A stretch of 64,000 bases of DNA from Nitrospira sp. (GTDB lineage: Bacteria; Nitrospirota; Nitrospiria; Nitrospirales; Nitrospiraceae), in NCBI GenBank assembly GCA_024331125.1, contig JANDJI010000006.1, positions 1-64,000 on the forward strand, read 5' to 3'. A model generated the notes under the pieces. That model was not told the origin of the DNA, did no database searches, and was given only the letters and a program-made list of their open reading frames with translations. Position 1 is the first letter of the stretch. Each line of letters begins with the position of its first letter. The position numbers and the translations under genes are program-made. Below, piece after piece: positions 34,979 through 44,511 of this stretch.

Positions 34979-36303
34979 AAACGGTGTTTCTCCTTTAACG
35001 CCTTCGTGATGGTGTCAATGACAAAGTCCAACTTGACATGATCGAGGCCTGGATACACGCCGATCCAAAAGGCTTGGTTCATAATGGAATCGGTTGTGCT
35101 CAACACCCCGTGCACGCGAAACGAACGGCCGCGCATATAGGGCTGACGTGTGAGATTGCCCCCGAAGAGCAGCCGGCTCCCGATGCGGTGGCGATCGAGA
35201 TGCTCCAGCAGTTCAACTCTTGCGATCGGCGCGCCGGGGCGAAGCATGATCGGAAACCCAAACCAAGACGGATCGGACCGCGGCGTGGCCTCCGGCAACA
35301 TGAGCCCTTCTTCCAGGTCAGCCAATCCTTCTTTCAGATAATGGAAGCTTCGCTTTCGTATCTCGATGAAGTCGGGCAGTCGTTCCAATTGCGCCAGGCC
35401 CACCGCAGCCTGGAAATCGGTCATCTTGAGGTTATAGCCGGCATGTGCATAGATGTACTTGTGGTCATATCCTTTGGGCAGTTCACCCCGTTGCCAGCGG
35501 TAGCGCCGCCCACAGGTGTTATCGCGACCGGGAGGACAATAACAATCACGTCCCCAGTCCCGAAACGACTCCAGGATACGCCTGAGCTTGGCATGGTTCG
35601 TCACAACGGCGCCGCCCTCGCCCGTCGTGATATGATGGGCCGGATAGAAGCTCAGGGTGCCGATGTCGCCAAAGGTCCCCACCGGTTTTCCATCATAGGT
35701 GGACCCCAACGCATCACAGCAATCCTCGATCACCCATAAACCGTATCGGCGAGCCACGCGCATCACGCTGTCGACATCGAACGGATTGCCCAACGTATGG
35801 GCCAGCACGATCGCTTTGGTTTTCTCCGATACCGCCTGCTCCAGTTGTGTCACATCGACGTTGTAGGTGGGCACCGACACATCGACGAACACCGGCACGG
35901 CGCCGCATTGAAGGATCGGATTGACCGTGGTGGGAAAACCGGCCGCCACCGTTATGACCTCGTCTCCAGGCCGGAGAGCCCGAGCTCCCCATTCCGGCGA
36001 TGTCAGGGCGGATAGGGCAAGCAAATTGGCCGATGAGCCGGAATTAGTGGTGAGCGCGTATTTCGCCCCCACAACAGCGGCCAGCCGATCTTCGAATTGC
36101 TCATTGAACCGCCCTGCGGTTAACCAGCCGTCCAACGCCGCCTCCACTGCATTCTGCAGCTCCCTCGCGCCAATCACCTTGCCGGACACAGGAACCGGAG
36201 ATTGTCCCGGCTCAAAGGGAGAGTCCTTGAATGCCTCGTTGGCGTACTGTTCGACCACGCGTAGAATGTCTTCTCTCAGGGCTTTAAGATCCGCGGCCGT
36301 CAC
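34963..36303 (-). CDS. rfbH: CDP-4-dehydro-6-deoxyglucose 3-dehydrase (E1) RfbH
   Basis: A 446-residue PLP/PMP-dependent, [2Fe-2S] enzyme that removes the C3 hydroxyl of CDP-4-keto-6-deoxyglucose. The usual catalytic Lys is replaced by His in [14 protein letters not shown] (His223), the hallmark of the E1 dehydrase. The iron-sulfur ligands follow the known C...CxC-x7-C spacing: EDCCDALG, then [12 protein letters not shown]. It needs an electron donor (E3 in the ascarylose pathway), which I do not find in the island. The start is a GTG overlapping the rfbG stop (GTGA). Confidence 0.93.
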   Translation of the reverse strand: MTAADLKALREDILRVVEQYANEAFKDSPFEPGQSPVPVSGKVIGARELQNAVEAALDGWLTAGRFNEQFEDRLAAVVGAKYALTTNSGSSANLLALSALTSPEWGARALRPGDEVITVAAGFPTTVNPILQCGAVPVFVDVSVPTYNVDVTQLEQAVSEKTKAIVLAHTLGNPFDVDSVMRVARRYGLWVIEDCCDALGSTYDGKPVGTFGDIGTLSFYPAHHITTGEGGAVVTNHAKLRRILESFRDWGRDCYCPPGRDNTCGRRYRWQRGELPKGYDHKYIYAHAGYNLKMTDFQAAVGLAQLERLPDFIEIRKRSFHYLKEGLADLEEGLMLPEATPRSDPSWFGFPIMLRPGAPIARVELLEHLDRHRIGSRLLFGGNLTRQPYMRGRSFRVHGVLSTTDSIMNQAFWIGVYPGLDHVKLDFVIDTITKALKEKHRLCLAC

Positions 36304-37379
36304 GCTGCTTGCTCCTCATACGCAATGATGTCTTCCTCGCACAAACGGCGCGCGTTCTCGCCGAGGGCCTGCCTGCGATACCAGGCCATCGTCCGCTCGA
36401 TCGCCGTTTGGATTGTCCACCGCGGAGCAACACCGAGGACGCTTTTCGCTTTCGCCGACTCCAACGCAATCGCCACGGCTTCATACGGCCCTTCGCAACC
36501 GTCTCTCCAGGCAATCTCGCCGCCGCCGTAAGCGGCACGGGCCAACTCCACCACGCTGCGAACGGCGACCGTCGATCGGCTGTCCGGACCGAAGTTATAG
36601 GAACCGGAAAGAACCGGTGTGTCCCACAGCAATTCCGCCAGACGAAGATACCCGCAGAGAGGTTCCAGCACATGTTGCCAGGGCCGCACCGCAGCGGGGC
36701 GCCGGACGAACAGGGTCTCTCCTTTGCTCCATGACTTGACGGCATCTGGAATCAGCCGATCGGCCGACCAATCCCCCCCTCCCACGACATTGCCGGCCCT
36801 GACGGTCGCAATCGCCACGCCCCGTTCATCGAAGAACGATCGCCGGTAACAGTCAACGATCAGCTCCGATGCCGCCTTGCTCGCGCTGTAGGGATCATCC
36901 CCCCCCAGCGGATCATCTTCCCGAAATGGGCGCGGATGCTCGCGATTCCGATAGACCTTGTCCGTGGTCGCCAGGACCGCCACCCGAACCGACTCCACGG
37001 CCCGCAAGGCCTCGAGCAGATGCGTGGTGCCCATCACGTTCGTCTCAACGGTTTCGACCGGTATCCGATACCCCACCCGCACAAGTGGCTGGGCCGCCAG
37101 ATGGAAGACGATGGAAGGCTGAACCGCCTTGATAATCCCGAACAGAGAATCCCGCGATCGAATGTCGCAGAAGTAGCCATCGAGCAGCTTGTCGATCCCG
37201 GCGAGAGTAAACAAATTGGGTTCGGTCATAGGCGGCAACGCCACACCCGCGACAGACGCCCCCAGCCTTGCCAGCCACTGTGCCAGCCAGCTCCCTTTGA
37301 ACCCCGTGTGGCCGGTGACCAGCACCCGTTTGCCCTGCCAGAATCGGGCAGAAGGAACACCTACTCCCACACCTTCCAT
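36300..37379 (-). CDS. rfbG: CDP-glucose 4,6-dehydratase
   Basis: A 359-residue extended SDR that converts CDP-glucose to CDP-4-keto-6-deoxyglucose. It has the NAD motif [15 protein letters not shown], the catalytic TDK in [10 protein letters not shown] and YSASKAASE (YxxxK). Residues [13 protein letters not shown] and [12 protein letters not shown] are typical of RfbG. The ATG at 37379 lies inside the end of rfbF (19-bp overlap); the longer frame to 37448 would start far inside it. rfbH follows with a GTGA overlap. Confidence 0.94.
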   Translation of the reverse strand: MEGVGVGVPSARFWQGKRVLVTGHTGFKGSWLAQWLARLGASVAGVALPPMTEPNLFTLAGIDKLLDGYFCDIRSRDSLFGIIKAVQPSIVFHLAAQPLVRVGYRIPVETVETNVMGTTHLLEALRAVESVRVAVLATTDKVYRNREHPRPFREDDPLGGDDPYSASKAASELIVDCYRRSFFDERGVAIATVRAGNVVGGGDWSADRLIPDAVKSWSKGETLFVRRPAAVRPWQHVLEPLCGYLRLAELLWDTPVLSGSYNFGPDSRSTVAVRSVVELARAAYGGGEIAWRDGCEGPYEAVAIALESAKAKSVLGVAPRWTIQTAIERTMAWYRRQALGENARRLCEEDIIAYEEQAA

Positions 37380-38134
37380 GGCGCCCGCCCCGCTTGCCAG
37401 AGTTCCTCCAGATGATTTTTGTCTCGAATGGTATCCATCGGATGCCAAAATCCCCGATGCTCAAATGCCATCAACTCTCCCATGGCAGCTAATCGATACA
37501 ACGGCCGGCCTTCCCACACCGTCGAGTCCTGTTCCACAAAGTCGATCACCTTCGGCGACAGCACAAAAAAGCCGCCATTGATCAAGCCGCCATCTCCTCG
37601 GGGTTTCTCCATAAACCTCTTGACTCGGCCTTGCTCCAACTCCAACGCACCGAACCGACCGGGCGGCAACACCGCGCAGACGGTTGCCAATTTGCGATGC
37701 ACTCGATGAAAGGCAATCTCCGCGGTCAGATCGACATCCGCTACTCCATCACCGTACGTAAAACAGAAACTCTCCTCTCTCTCGACATATCCCGCTACTC
37801 GTTTGAGCCTGCCCCCGGTCATGGTGTGTTCACCCGTGTCCACCAACGTCACACGCCACGGCTCGGCATGGTTGTGATGGACCTCGATCTTGTTGTGGGC
37901 TACATCGATAGTGATATCCGAACGATACAGCGAATAATTCACGAAGTAGTCCTTGATCATCGTGCCTTTGTAACCCAGACAAATAATGAAATCGTTAATC
38001 CCATGAGCCGAGTAAATTTTCATGATGTGCCAAAGGATCGGCTTGCCACCAATTTCCACCATCGGTTTCGGACGTCCGATGGTTTCCTCGCTCAATCGGG
38101 AACCGACTCCTCCGGCCAAAATCACAGCTTTCAT
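37361..38134 (-). CDS. rfbF: Glucose-1-phosphate cytidylyltransferase
   Basis: A 257-residue nucleotidyltransferase that makes CDP-glucose from CTP and glucose-1-phosphate. The N-terminal signature is VILAGGVGSRLSEETIGRPKPMVEIGGKP, summarised here by its GGVGSRL and RPKPM elements. Later strands include FCFTYGDGVADVDL and GGFFVLSPKVIDF, as in RfbF. GAGGAGAG precedes the ATG. It is the first gene of the island, with a 159-bp upstream region. Pgm at 46144-47784 could supply glucose-1-phosphate. Confidence 0.95.
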   Translation of the reverse strand: MKAVILAGGVGSRLSEETIGRPKPMVEIGGKPILWHIMKIYSAHGINDFIICLGYKGTMIKDYFVNYSLYRSDITIDVAHNKIEVHHNHAEPWRVTLVDTGEHTMTGGRLKRVAGYVEREESFCFTYGDGVADVDLTAEIAFHRVHRKLATVCAVLPPGRFGALELEQGRVKRFMEKPRGDGGLINGGFFVLSPKVIDFVEQDSTVWEGRPLYRLAAMGELMAFEHRGFWHPMDTIRDKNHLEELWQAGRAPWKVWE

Positions 38135-38293
38135 GATGCTCTCCTCGACAAGGGGAATTTCAAACTGCGTGCCAGCGGTTTTCTGCGTAAAAAACCGAGT
38201 ATTTTCGGCGCGTGAAGGTCACCGTGGCAAAATTTGCCGGTCGGAGCGGTCGGAGATGGAAGGATCAGCCAGGCGGGATGAGAACAAGACCGA
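38135..38293 (-). promoter_or_regulatory. Leader region of the glycan island
   Basis: This 159-bp stretch precedes rfbF. It holds the 13-nt palindrome GGCAAAATTTGCC (38226-38238) and an inverted repeat CGGTTTT/AAAACCG (38176-38182 and 38191-38197). I cannot assign a clear -35/-10 pair and see no ops/JUMPstart element. It is the natural place for the operon promoter. Confidence 0.35.
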
Positions 38294-39016
38294 TCAATAC
38301 AGAACGGGTTCTCCCGACTTCTGACATGTCCATCGCCAGACAGCCTGTCTGACCGAACCGCCCCACCCCCGATACTCGATGTATTCCATCCTGTCGAATT
38401 GGAACTCGACGCCGATCACGTTGTCTTCCTCTGCCTTGTCGATGCTCTTGACCATCCCCGTCAAATTGGTGACGTGCCCCACCCCTGGCAATTCAAATTC
38501 CAGATGAATCGACGAGCCGGTCCTCATCCATGAGGGAACCCGCTCCAGCCTGAGACGGCAACCTCCGATGCTCAAATCTTTCACCAGGCCGCCGACGTGA
38601 TCGGCCGGAGCGATCCCCCCTCTGTCCTTGCCCCGACTCGCGATACGGCTGACCACGGCCGGCTCATTGGACGACACTCTCGGATATTGCCGGAGATGCA
38701 TTTCTTCGACCTGCCGAGGATAGGCCAAGAACAGCAGCGGCACCGGTGTCGTGACGACTCCGCGAATTTCCGTTCGACAACCGACGAGCTTTCCATCCCG
38801 CAAGTAGCTCAGCGTACAGGGCATGTTCTCCGCCAAGCCCGACACCCAATCAAGCTGGGACGGCCATTCGCAGATCAACCAAGCCGGCTCTTTCCACCCC
38901 AGCAACGTGCTGCCATGCACGACCTTGCGACCCTCCATGGCGAGAGAGAGTTTCACCGGCAAGCCGACGGCCAGGAAGCTGGAAGAGGAAGGGCCGATGT
39001 CCGACGGTTTTTTCAT
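38294..39016 (-). CDS. YcgR-like PilZ protein (flagellar brake type)
   Basis: A 240-residue two-domain protein. The N-terminal half (about 15-105) is a YcgR-N/PilZN-like barrel. The C-terminal half (about 108-225) is a PilZ domain with both c-di-GMP motifs: RQYPR (RxxxR) and DLSIGG (DxSxxG). This architecture is that of YcgR, which slows the flagellar motor when it binds c-di-GMP. It starts as an ATGA overlap with the HD-GYP gene, so a c-di-GMP degrading enzyme and a receptor are translated together. Confidence 0.85.
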   Translation of the reverse strand: MKKPSDIGPSSSSFLAVGLPVKLSLAMEGRKVVHGSTLLGWKEPAWLICEWPSQLDWVSGLAENMPCTLSYLRDGKLVGCRTEIRGVVTTPVPLLFLAYPRQVEEMHLRQYPRVSSNEPAVVSRIASRGKDRGGIAPADHVGGLVKDLSIGGCRLRLERVPSWMRTGSSIHLEFELPGVGHVTNLTGMVKSIDKAEEDNVIGVEFQFDRMEYIEYRGWGGSVRQAVWRWTCQKSGEPVLY

Positions 39017-40242
39017 ATCGGCTCTTGGTCGAGATACACGCCCGGATCGATCCCGACATCATGCGGCCCCTTCACGGCACGAATGGTCCGTCCGGAAATC
39101 GTCGTCTCCTCCCGCAGATCGCATTCGATCGGCTTGGAGAGCAGCACATTGCTTGCGCTTTTCACAATGATGACAAGTGGAGCCAGCGGCGCCTCCCGAT
39201 GCACCCGCCGGACCACCGCCACTTCTCCCGTGTTCAACTCAACCAGGGACCCCACCGGAAAGACCCCGACGACGCGGATGAACCGCTGGACCAACTCGGC
39301 ATCAAGATGGCCTTTCAGGGACAGCAGGTAGAGATATTGAAGGGCGTCATGGGGCGGCCTCCCTCGATGATAACAACGGTCGCTGGTAATGGCGTCGTAG
39401 ATGTCCACGATGGATGCCATCAGGCCGAACCGGCTGATCTCGTCTTTTGAACGACCGAAGGGATAGCCGGTTCCATCGACCCGTTCATGATGCTCCAGAG
39501 CCGGTTTCGCGTGAGCCTCGGCCAAGCCGGTCAAGTTCGATAGGATCTCCACCCCGCGAAGCACGTGTTGTTTCATCAGTTCCATTTCATCCGGCTCGAA
39601 ACGGCCGGGTTTATTGAGCAACTCGTTGGGAATCTTGGTTTTGCCGATGTCGTGCAACAGGGCTCCGACGCCGATTTGATGCAGCTCGCTCTTCGTGAAA
39701 CCGAGATCCCGCCCCAACGACATCGCGAGCAATGACGTGTTGACCGAATGATAGAACGTGTATTCGTCGAACCGTTTGAGTCGCGAGAGGCTGGTCAAGG
39801 CGTCGAGATTGCGCAACACGCTTTCCGCCATGTCCGAGACCACTCGATCGACCGCTTCCATGTTGATCGCCCGCCCCAGTCGCACGTCTTGCATGGCGCC
39901 TTGGATCACGGCCTTGGCGGCCCGATACACCTCCTTGGCGGTTTTCAATTCCTCGTCAAACGAGGCCGGCTCGGGAGCGACATCCGCCGCCGACCGCAAA
40001 GAAAGGGCCTCTCCGCCCTCCTCTGCCGAGCGATCGTGTTCATCTTGACGGATCTCCTCCTCGCCCGCATCGTCTGCGGCGATCTCGACGATTTGAACCC
40101 CGCACGCCTTCAATTGTTCGACCTGCTCCCGCGAGGCGATCGTCAGCCGGTGACTCAAAAAAGGCGTCACCAGCCAGGAGCGATCGATCGCGACCACGCG
40201 CATCCCCGGCCGAAGCTCATCAACTGCGATACGTTTTTTCAT
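39013..40242 (-). CDS. HD-GYP c-di-GMP phosphodiesterase with DUF3391 N-terminus
   Basis: A 409-residue protein. The N-terminal DUF3391-like part has the motif SWLVTPFLSHRL. The HD-GYP domain (about 150-330) retains the metal residues in HSVNTSLLAM, LLHDIGKTKIP, the HHER and the DGTGYP signature, so it is probably an active c-di-GMP phosphodiesterase. The C-terminus (about 315-400) carries a small barrel shared with two paralogues (VGSLVELNTGEVAVV). The start at 40242 excludes a non-conserved upstream extension. Confidence 0.92.
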   Translation of the reverse strand: MKKRIAVDELRPGMRVVAIDRSWLVTPFLSHRLTIASREQVEQLKACGVQIVEIAADDAGEEEIRQDEHDRSAEEGGEALSLRSAADVAPEPASFDEELKTAKEVYRAAKAVIQGAMQDVRLGRAINMEAVDRVVSDMAESVLRNLDALTSLSRLKRFDEYTFYHSVNTSLLAMSLGRDLGFTKSELHQIGVGALLHDIGKTKIPNELLNKPGRFEPDEMELMKQHVLRGVEILSNLTGLAEAHAKPALEHHERVDGTGYPFGRSKDEISRFGLMASIVDIYDAITSDRCYHRGRPPHDALQYLYLLSLKGHLDAELVQRFIRVVGVFPVGSLVELNTGEVAVVRRVHREAPLAPLVIIVKSASNVLLSKPIECDLREETTISGRTIRAVKGPHDVGIDPGVYLDQEPI

Positions 40243-40298
40243 GGCGATCCGACCGGTCCGCTGAAAAGTGCACAAGAAGGCGACAATTCACCATTGTC

Positions 40299-40325
40299 TT
40301 ATCGGTTTTTCCCTTGAAATTCTGA
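40299..40325 (-). promoter_or_regulatory. Possible sigma-28-like site before the HD-GYP/PilZ pair
   Basis: The minus strand reads ACCGATAA (the same -10 octamer as in the fliC promoter), with TCAGAATT 11 nt upstream as a weak -35 (4 of 8 matches). It lies about 60 bp before the HD-GYP start. The weak -35 makes this tentative. Confidence 0.25.
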
Positions 40326-40408
40326 ACGTCGGCTCATCATGACCCGTCAAGTTCCCCCGGCACATGCCGATACGGTTCACACACTGTCCGCCCCGTGCAC
40401 CCGATCGT

Positions 40409-41656
40409 ATGGCCGAGAGCGAGTTGAAACACATTTCCATCGACGACCTGACGCCCGGCATGTACGTCGTCGGCGTCGACGTGCCGTGGTACCGAACCCC
40501 GTTTCTCTCGCACAAGCGTCTTATTGAAGACACGGCCGTCATCGACACCATGCGGGGTTGCGGCATTCGAACGGTCACCATCGATCCCCGCAAAGGAAAA
40601 GACGTGGCCGCAAAACCATCGAGCGACGGAAGCGGCGGTCAGGGCGAGGAGGAAGCGGCCGCTCCGGACTCAATCATTGCGGCGTCGCCGGACCAAGCGG
40701 ATTCGGCGAACGCCTTTTATAGCGCCGCCGAAGAAGCCATCGAACGAATGTTCGATCAGCTCATGCAAGGCGGCCCTCCGCCCTCGGCCGTCGCGAAGGC
40801 CGCCGTGGTCAACATCATGCGATGGATTCTCAACGACCGCGAGGCGGTGATGACACAATTGGCCGTTCGGAAAATCAAGCGGTTCGACCATACCCTGGCG
40901 GCTCATGCGCTCGACACCTGCATTCTCTCGCTGGCCGTGTCGGTCGAATACGGTCTCGATCACGATGCACAAACGCTCCTCGGAACCGGCGCCCTGCTTC
41001 ACGACGCGGGCTACCTTCGACTGCCGCGCAACCTTGTCCGAACTCGTCATGAATGCACCGGCCAGGAACGTGCGCTGCTGGAGCAACACCCGCGATTGGG
41101 CCTGACCGTGCTGGCCGAATGCGACGACGTTCACGATGAGGTGAAACGAATCGTGGCCGAACACCATGAACGCATGGACGGCAGCGGATTTCCCGAGGGA
41201 CGGGGAGGACAGGATATTTCGCGTCTTGCCCAAATCGTCGGGATCGTGGATTGGTACGACGGCATGGTGAGCCGCCGCGGAGGACGTCCGGCCATGCTCC
41301 CGAACGACGCCGTGCGCCGGTTGTTTCTTTCCGGCAAAGAAGGTCGGTTCGACGCGGCGCTGATTGAAACCACCGTTCGGATCGTCGGCGTCTATCCGAT
41401 CGGCAGCTTGGTGCTCCTGAACACCGGCGAACAGGCCATCGTCATCGGCCTCAATCCCGAGGCGCGGCTCAAGCCGAAGGTCCTGGTCATCAAGGGACCG
41501 AAAGGCGAAGCCTATCTTAAGCCGCAACGGCTGGACTTGGCGGCCCCTACGCCTCAACAGGCCGCTCACATGATCGTGCGCGTGCTCGACCCGGCTCACG
41601 AATTCGTCAACATCGCCTTGTATTTGGACGACGTCGCGCTCGAGGCCGCACCATGA
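40409..41656 (+). CDS. HD-GYP-family protein with DUF3391 N-terminus (GYP changed to GFP)
   Basis: A 415-residue paralogue of the divergent gene at 39013-40242. The DUF3391-like start holds PWYRTPFLSHKRL. The HD domain has HALDTCILSLAV, LLHDAGYLRLP and HHERMDGSGFPEG, so the metal-binding residues remain but GYP reads GFP. The C-terminal barrel has IGSLVLLNTGEQAIV. Activity as a c-di-GMP phosphodiesterase is likely but not certain. The start has no strong ribosome site. The stop overlaps the hybrid kinase ATG (ATGA), linking the two products. Confidence 0.86.
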   Translation: MAESELKHISIDDLTPGMYVVGVDVPWYRTPFLSHKRLIEDTAVIDTMRGCGIRTVTIDPRKGKDVAAKPSSDGSGGQGEEEAAAPDSIIAASPDQADSANAFYSAAEEAIERMFDQLMQGGPPPSAVAKAAVVNIMRWILNDREAVMTQLAVRKIKRFDHTLAAHALDTCILSLAVSVEYGLDHDAQTLLGTGALLHDAGYLRLPRNLVRTRHECTGQERALLEQHPRLGLTVLAECDDVHDEVKRIVAEHHERMDGSGFPEGRGGQDISRLAQIVGIVDWYDGMVSRRGGRPAMLPNDAVRRLFLSGKEGRFDAALIETTVRIVGVYPIGSLVLLNTGEQAIVIGLNPEARLKPKVLVIKGPKGEAYLKPQRLDLAAPTPQQAAHMIVRVLDPAHEFVNIALYLDDVALEAAP

Positions 41657-44511
41657 CGCCGACAAACAGGCATACGCTCCACGACGAATTACATCGCTTC
41701 TCCGTGGCCGCCCTCCTCGACAATCTTCCCTTCGGGATCGTGCTGCTGCGCGACGACGGGTCCATTACGTGGAGCAACATGGAGGGCGCGCGTTTGCTCG
41801 GACGGCCTCAAGCCGCTCTCTCCGGACAGTCGTTTCCCGAAATCTGGGCCGCTCTGACCGATTCCGACTCCTCCCTGGTGCTCGACCGGCTCAAGTCCGT
41901 GTCGGCATCGAGAGAGCCCATGGCTTGCGCGACCGCACGGCTTCGGATCGGCGTCGCCGGCGAGACTCCCGTTGAATGGACCTGTCACGCGCTCGATCAC
42001 GACGGCTGCTCTGATGCGCCGAGCTTGGCGGTCAGCCTGCGGGATTTGTCCCGTGAAGAGGATCTGCGTTCGGAGCGGGATCGGCTCGCCGCCATCGCGG
42101 AAGAAGCGCCGTCGCCCGTCGTCGAATTGGACCGCGATGGAAACATGCTGTACGCCAATCCGGTCATGACGGCTTGGCTCGCCGACCTGGGCTATCGAGA
42201 AGACGGCACCCCCAGAATTTTGCCGCAGAGACTGTCTCGGCTGGTGGCGCAATGCCTTCGATCGGGCGAGCCCCTGCAAGGGTTGGAGGTTTCGCTCCCG
42301 GAGGCCAGCTTCTCATGGACGCTGTGTCCGATGACGTCGCACGGTCTGGTACGCGGCTACGGGATCGACGTCACCAGAATCTACAAAACGCAGCAGGAAC
42401 TGATTCTCACCGCCCAAGAGCTGCGGGGCGCCAATCGCCGGTTGGATGAGGCGCTCGCCGTCGCACAAGAGGCGGCGAGAGTCAAAGCGACGTTTTTGGC
42501 CATGATGAGTCATGAGATCCGCACGCCGATGAACGGAGTCATCGGCATGACCAGTTTGTTGCTGGAGACGCCCCTCTCGCCGGAGCAAAAAACCTACGCG
42601 ACCACCATCCGTCAATGCGGTGAGTCGTTGCTGCACGTGATCAACGACGTGCTCGAATACAGCAAAATTGAAGCGGGAAAGCTGGAGCTCGAATCGATCG
42701 ACTTCAATCTCCGCGACACGGTGGAAGACACGCTGGCCCAATTCGCTCAGCAGGCCGACGCCAAAGGACTCGAACTGACCGGACTGGTCCACGCGAACGT
42801 GCCTATCGCCCTCCGGGGGGACCCTGCGCGCCTGCGCCAAGTTCTCACGAATCTGATCGGAAACGCCGTCAAGTTCACCCAACAGGGAGAAGTTTCGTTG
42901 CGAGTCTTTCTGGAGGAAGACTCGCCGGACCGCGCCACGATCCGTTTCGACGTCACGGACAGCGGAATCGGCATCCCGCCGGACACACAGGCCAAGCTGT
43001 TCAGGCCTTTCGTGCAGGGAGACAGTTCGACGACCAGACGATACGGAGGCACGGGCCTGGGCCTGATGATCTCCAAACAACTCATCGAGCTCATGGGCGG
43101 ACACATCACGGTCACCAGTGCGGTCGGCCGAGGGAGCACGTTCCGCTGCACGGCTCGATTCGCGAAGCAAGCCGACTCTCCGCAAGCGATCGCTCCGTCG
43201 GACGACCTCGCGGGGCGTCGCGTGTTGATCGTGGACGACCATGAATCCAGTCGAAGGGTCCTGCGCGAGTTCACAAGGGGATGGGGCATGATCGCGGAGA
43301 TCGTAGAGGATGCCGACACAGCCTTGCACCGATTCACGGAAAGGGCGACGGGCGCCCCCCCCTTCGAGCTTGTGATCGCGGACGTCATCATGCCGGAGAA
43401 AGACGGTCTGCAATTTGTTCGGGAACTGCGACAACGCGCCGGGGGAAGAACGACCCCCGTCGTCCTCCTTACTCCCCTGTTTCAACAAGGCTACGCCGAA
43501 CAGGAACAGCAAGTCGGGCCGGTCGGCTACCTCCAGAAACCGATCCGCCACGATCAATTGCAGAATTGCCTTCGCAAAGCCTTGGCCCTCACGAGCAAGC
43601 CTCCTGCTCGCCAAGCGATTCGTCCCGACCTTTCCGTGGGAGAACGGGTGCCGGCAGCTCACGCTTCGCGACGGCCGTCTCTTCTGATCGTTGAAGACAA
43701 CGAAATCAACCAGAAACTGGCGGCGCGCATGGTGGAAAAATTGGGCTATCGGGCATCCATCGCGAGCAACGGGCGGGAAGCACTCGACGCCCTGGCCGAG
43801 AAGACCTACGACGCGATTCTCATGGATTGTCAAATGCCGATCCTCGACGGTTTTGAAACGACGAGGATCATCCGGCAGCGTGAAGCGGGCGCCGGGACAG
43901 CCGCCGATGCAACCACCGGAGGAACACACAAGGCCGGAACGTCCCGCCCCAGGCACATTCCCATCATCGCCGTGACGGCCAACGCCATGAAAGGAGATCG
44001 CGAGCAATGCCTCGCCGCCGGCATGGACGACTACCTCGCCAAGCCGATTCAATTGGAGACGTTGCGTTCGGTTCTCGATCGGTGGGTTCCACACCAGGCA
44101 TCGTCTTCAGGCCGGATTGGTCAGCGAGCGATCGCAAGCCATAGTGACGTTGACACATTCGACCTCACCGCCCTGGAGGCCAATCTGGGAGGCGATCATC
44201 AACTGATCCGGCAACTGGTCGTTTTGTTTGTGGACCAACATCAGACGAGATTGGCTGAAATCAAAACAGGTCTTGAGACAGGTGACGCCACGACAGTCGA
44301 GCGGGCCGCCCACACTTTGAAGGGAGCGGCCGGCAATCTGCGCGCGGGGAAAGTCGCCTCGGCGGCCGGTCGGATCGAAGAACTGGCTCGGCAAGGACGT
44401 CTTGATGACGCAACGGCCGCCTACCCTCGCCTGGAATCAGAAGTCCTCCGCCTCGTGCGCATTCTTGACCGCCACCGCCAAGGATACGACACGCTCCCTC
44501 GTGTGGCGTAG
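41653..44511 (+). CDS. Hybrid sensor histidine kinase (PAS-PAS-HisKA-HATPase-REC-REC-Hpt)
   Basis: A 952-residue BarA/ArcB-like kinase. Two PAS-like domains cover about 15-250, followed by a coiled segment. HisKA has His287 (MMSHEIRTPMNGV), and HATPase motifs are NLIGNAVKF, DSGIGIP and GTGLGL. REC1 has Asp577 (VIADVIMPEKDG), REC2 has Asp725 (ILMDCQMPILDG), and Hpt has His887 (AAHTLKGAAGNL). No membrane segment is visible, so the sensor is probably cytoplasmic. Its translation is coupled to the HD-GYP gene. The output regulator is not in the window. Confidence 0.94.
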   Translation: MTPTNRHTLHDELHRFSVAALLDNLPFGIVLLRDDGSITWSNMEGARLLGRPQAALSGQSFPEIWAALTDSDSSLVLDRLKSVSASREPMACATARLRIGVAGETPVEWTCHALDHDGCSDAPSLAVSLRDLSREEDLRSERDRLAAIAEEAPSPVVELDRDGNMLYANPVMTAWLADLGYREDGTPRILPQRLSRLVAQCLRSGEPLQGLEVSLPEASFSWTLCPMTSHGLVRGYGIDVTRIYKTQQELILTAQELRGANRRLDEALAVAQEAARVKATFLAMMSHEIRTPMNGVIGMTSLLLETPLSPEQKTYATTIRQCGESLLHVINDVLEYSKIEAGKLELESIDFNLRDTVEDTLAQFAQQADAKGLELTGLVHANVPIALRGDPARLRQVLTNLIGNAVKFTQQGEVSLRVFLEEDSPDRATIRFDVTDSGIGIPPDTQAKLFRPFVQGDSSTTRRYGGTGLGLMISKQLIELMGGHITVTSAVGRGSTFRCTARFAKQADSPQAIAPSDDLAGRRVLIVDDHESSRRVLREFTRGWGMIAEIVEDADTALHRFTERATGAPPFELVIADVIMPEKDGLQFVRELRQRAGGRTTPVVLLTPLFQQGYAEQEQQVGPVGYLQKPIRHDQLQNCLRKALALTSKPPARQAIRPDLSVGERVPAAHASRRPSLLIVEDNEINQKLAARMVEKLGYRASIASNGREALDALAEKTYDAILMDCQMPILDGFETTRIIRQREAGAGTAADATTGGTHKAGTSRPRHIPIIAVTANAMKGDREQCLAAGMDDYLAKPIQLETLRSVLDRWVPHQASSSGRIGQRAIASHSDVDTFDLTALEANLGGDHQLIRQLVVLFVDQHQTRLAEIKTGLETGDATTVERAAHTLKGAAGNLRAGKVASAAGRIEELARQGRLDDATAAYPRLESEVLRLVRILDRHRQGYDTLPRVA

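Noticed and set aside
42313..44094. A 593-codon open frame antisense to the hybrid kinase
   Set aside because: It runs opposite a strongly supported multidomain kinase. The translation is Arg/Asp/Gly-rich with no recognisable domain, as expected for a GC-rich shadow frame.
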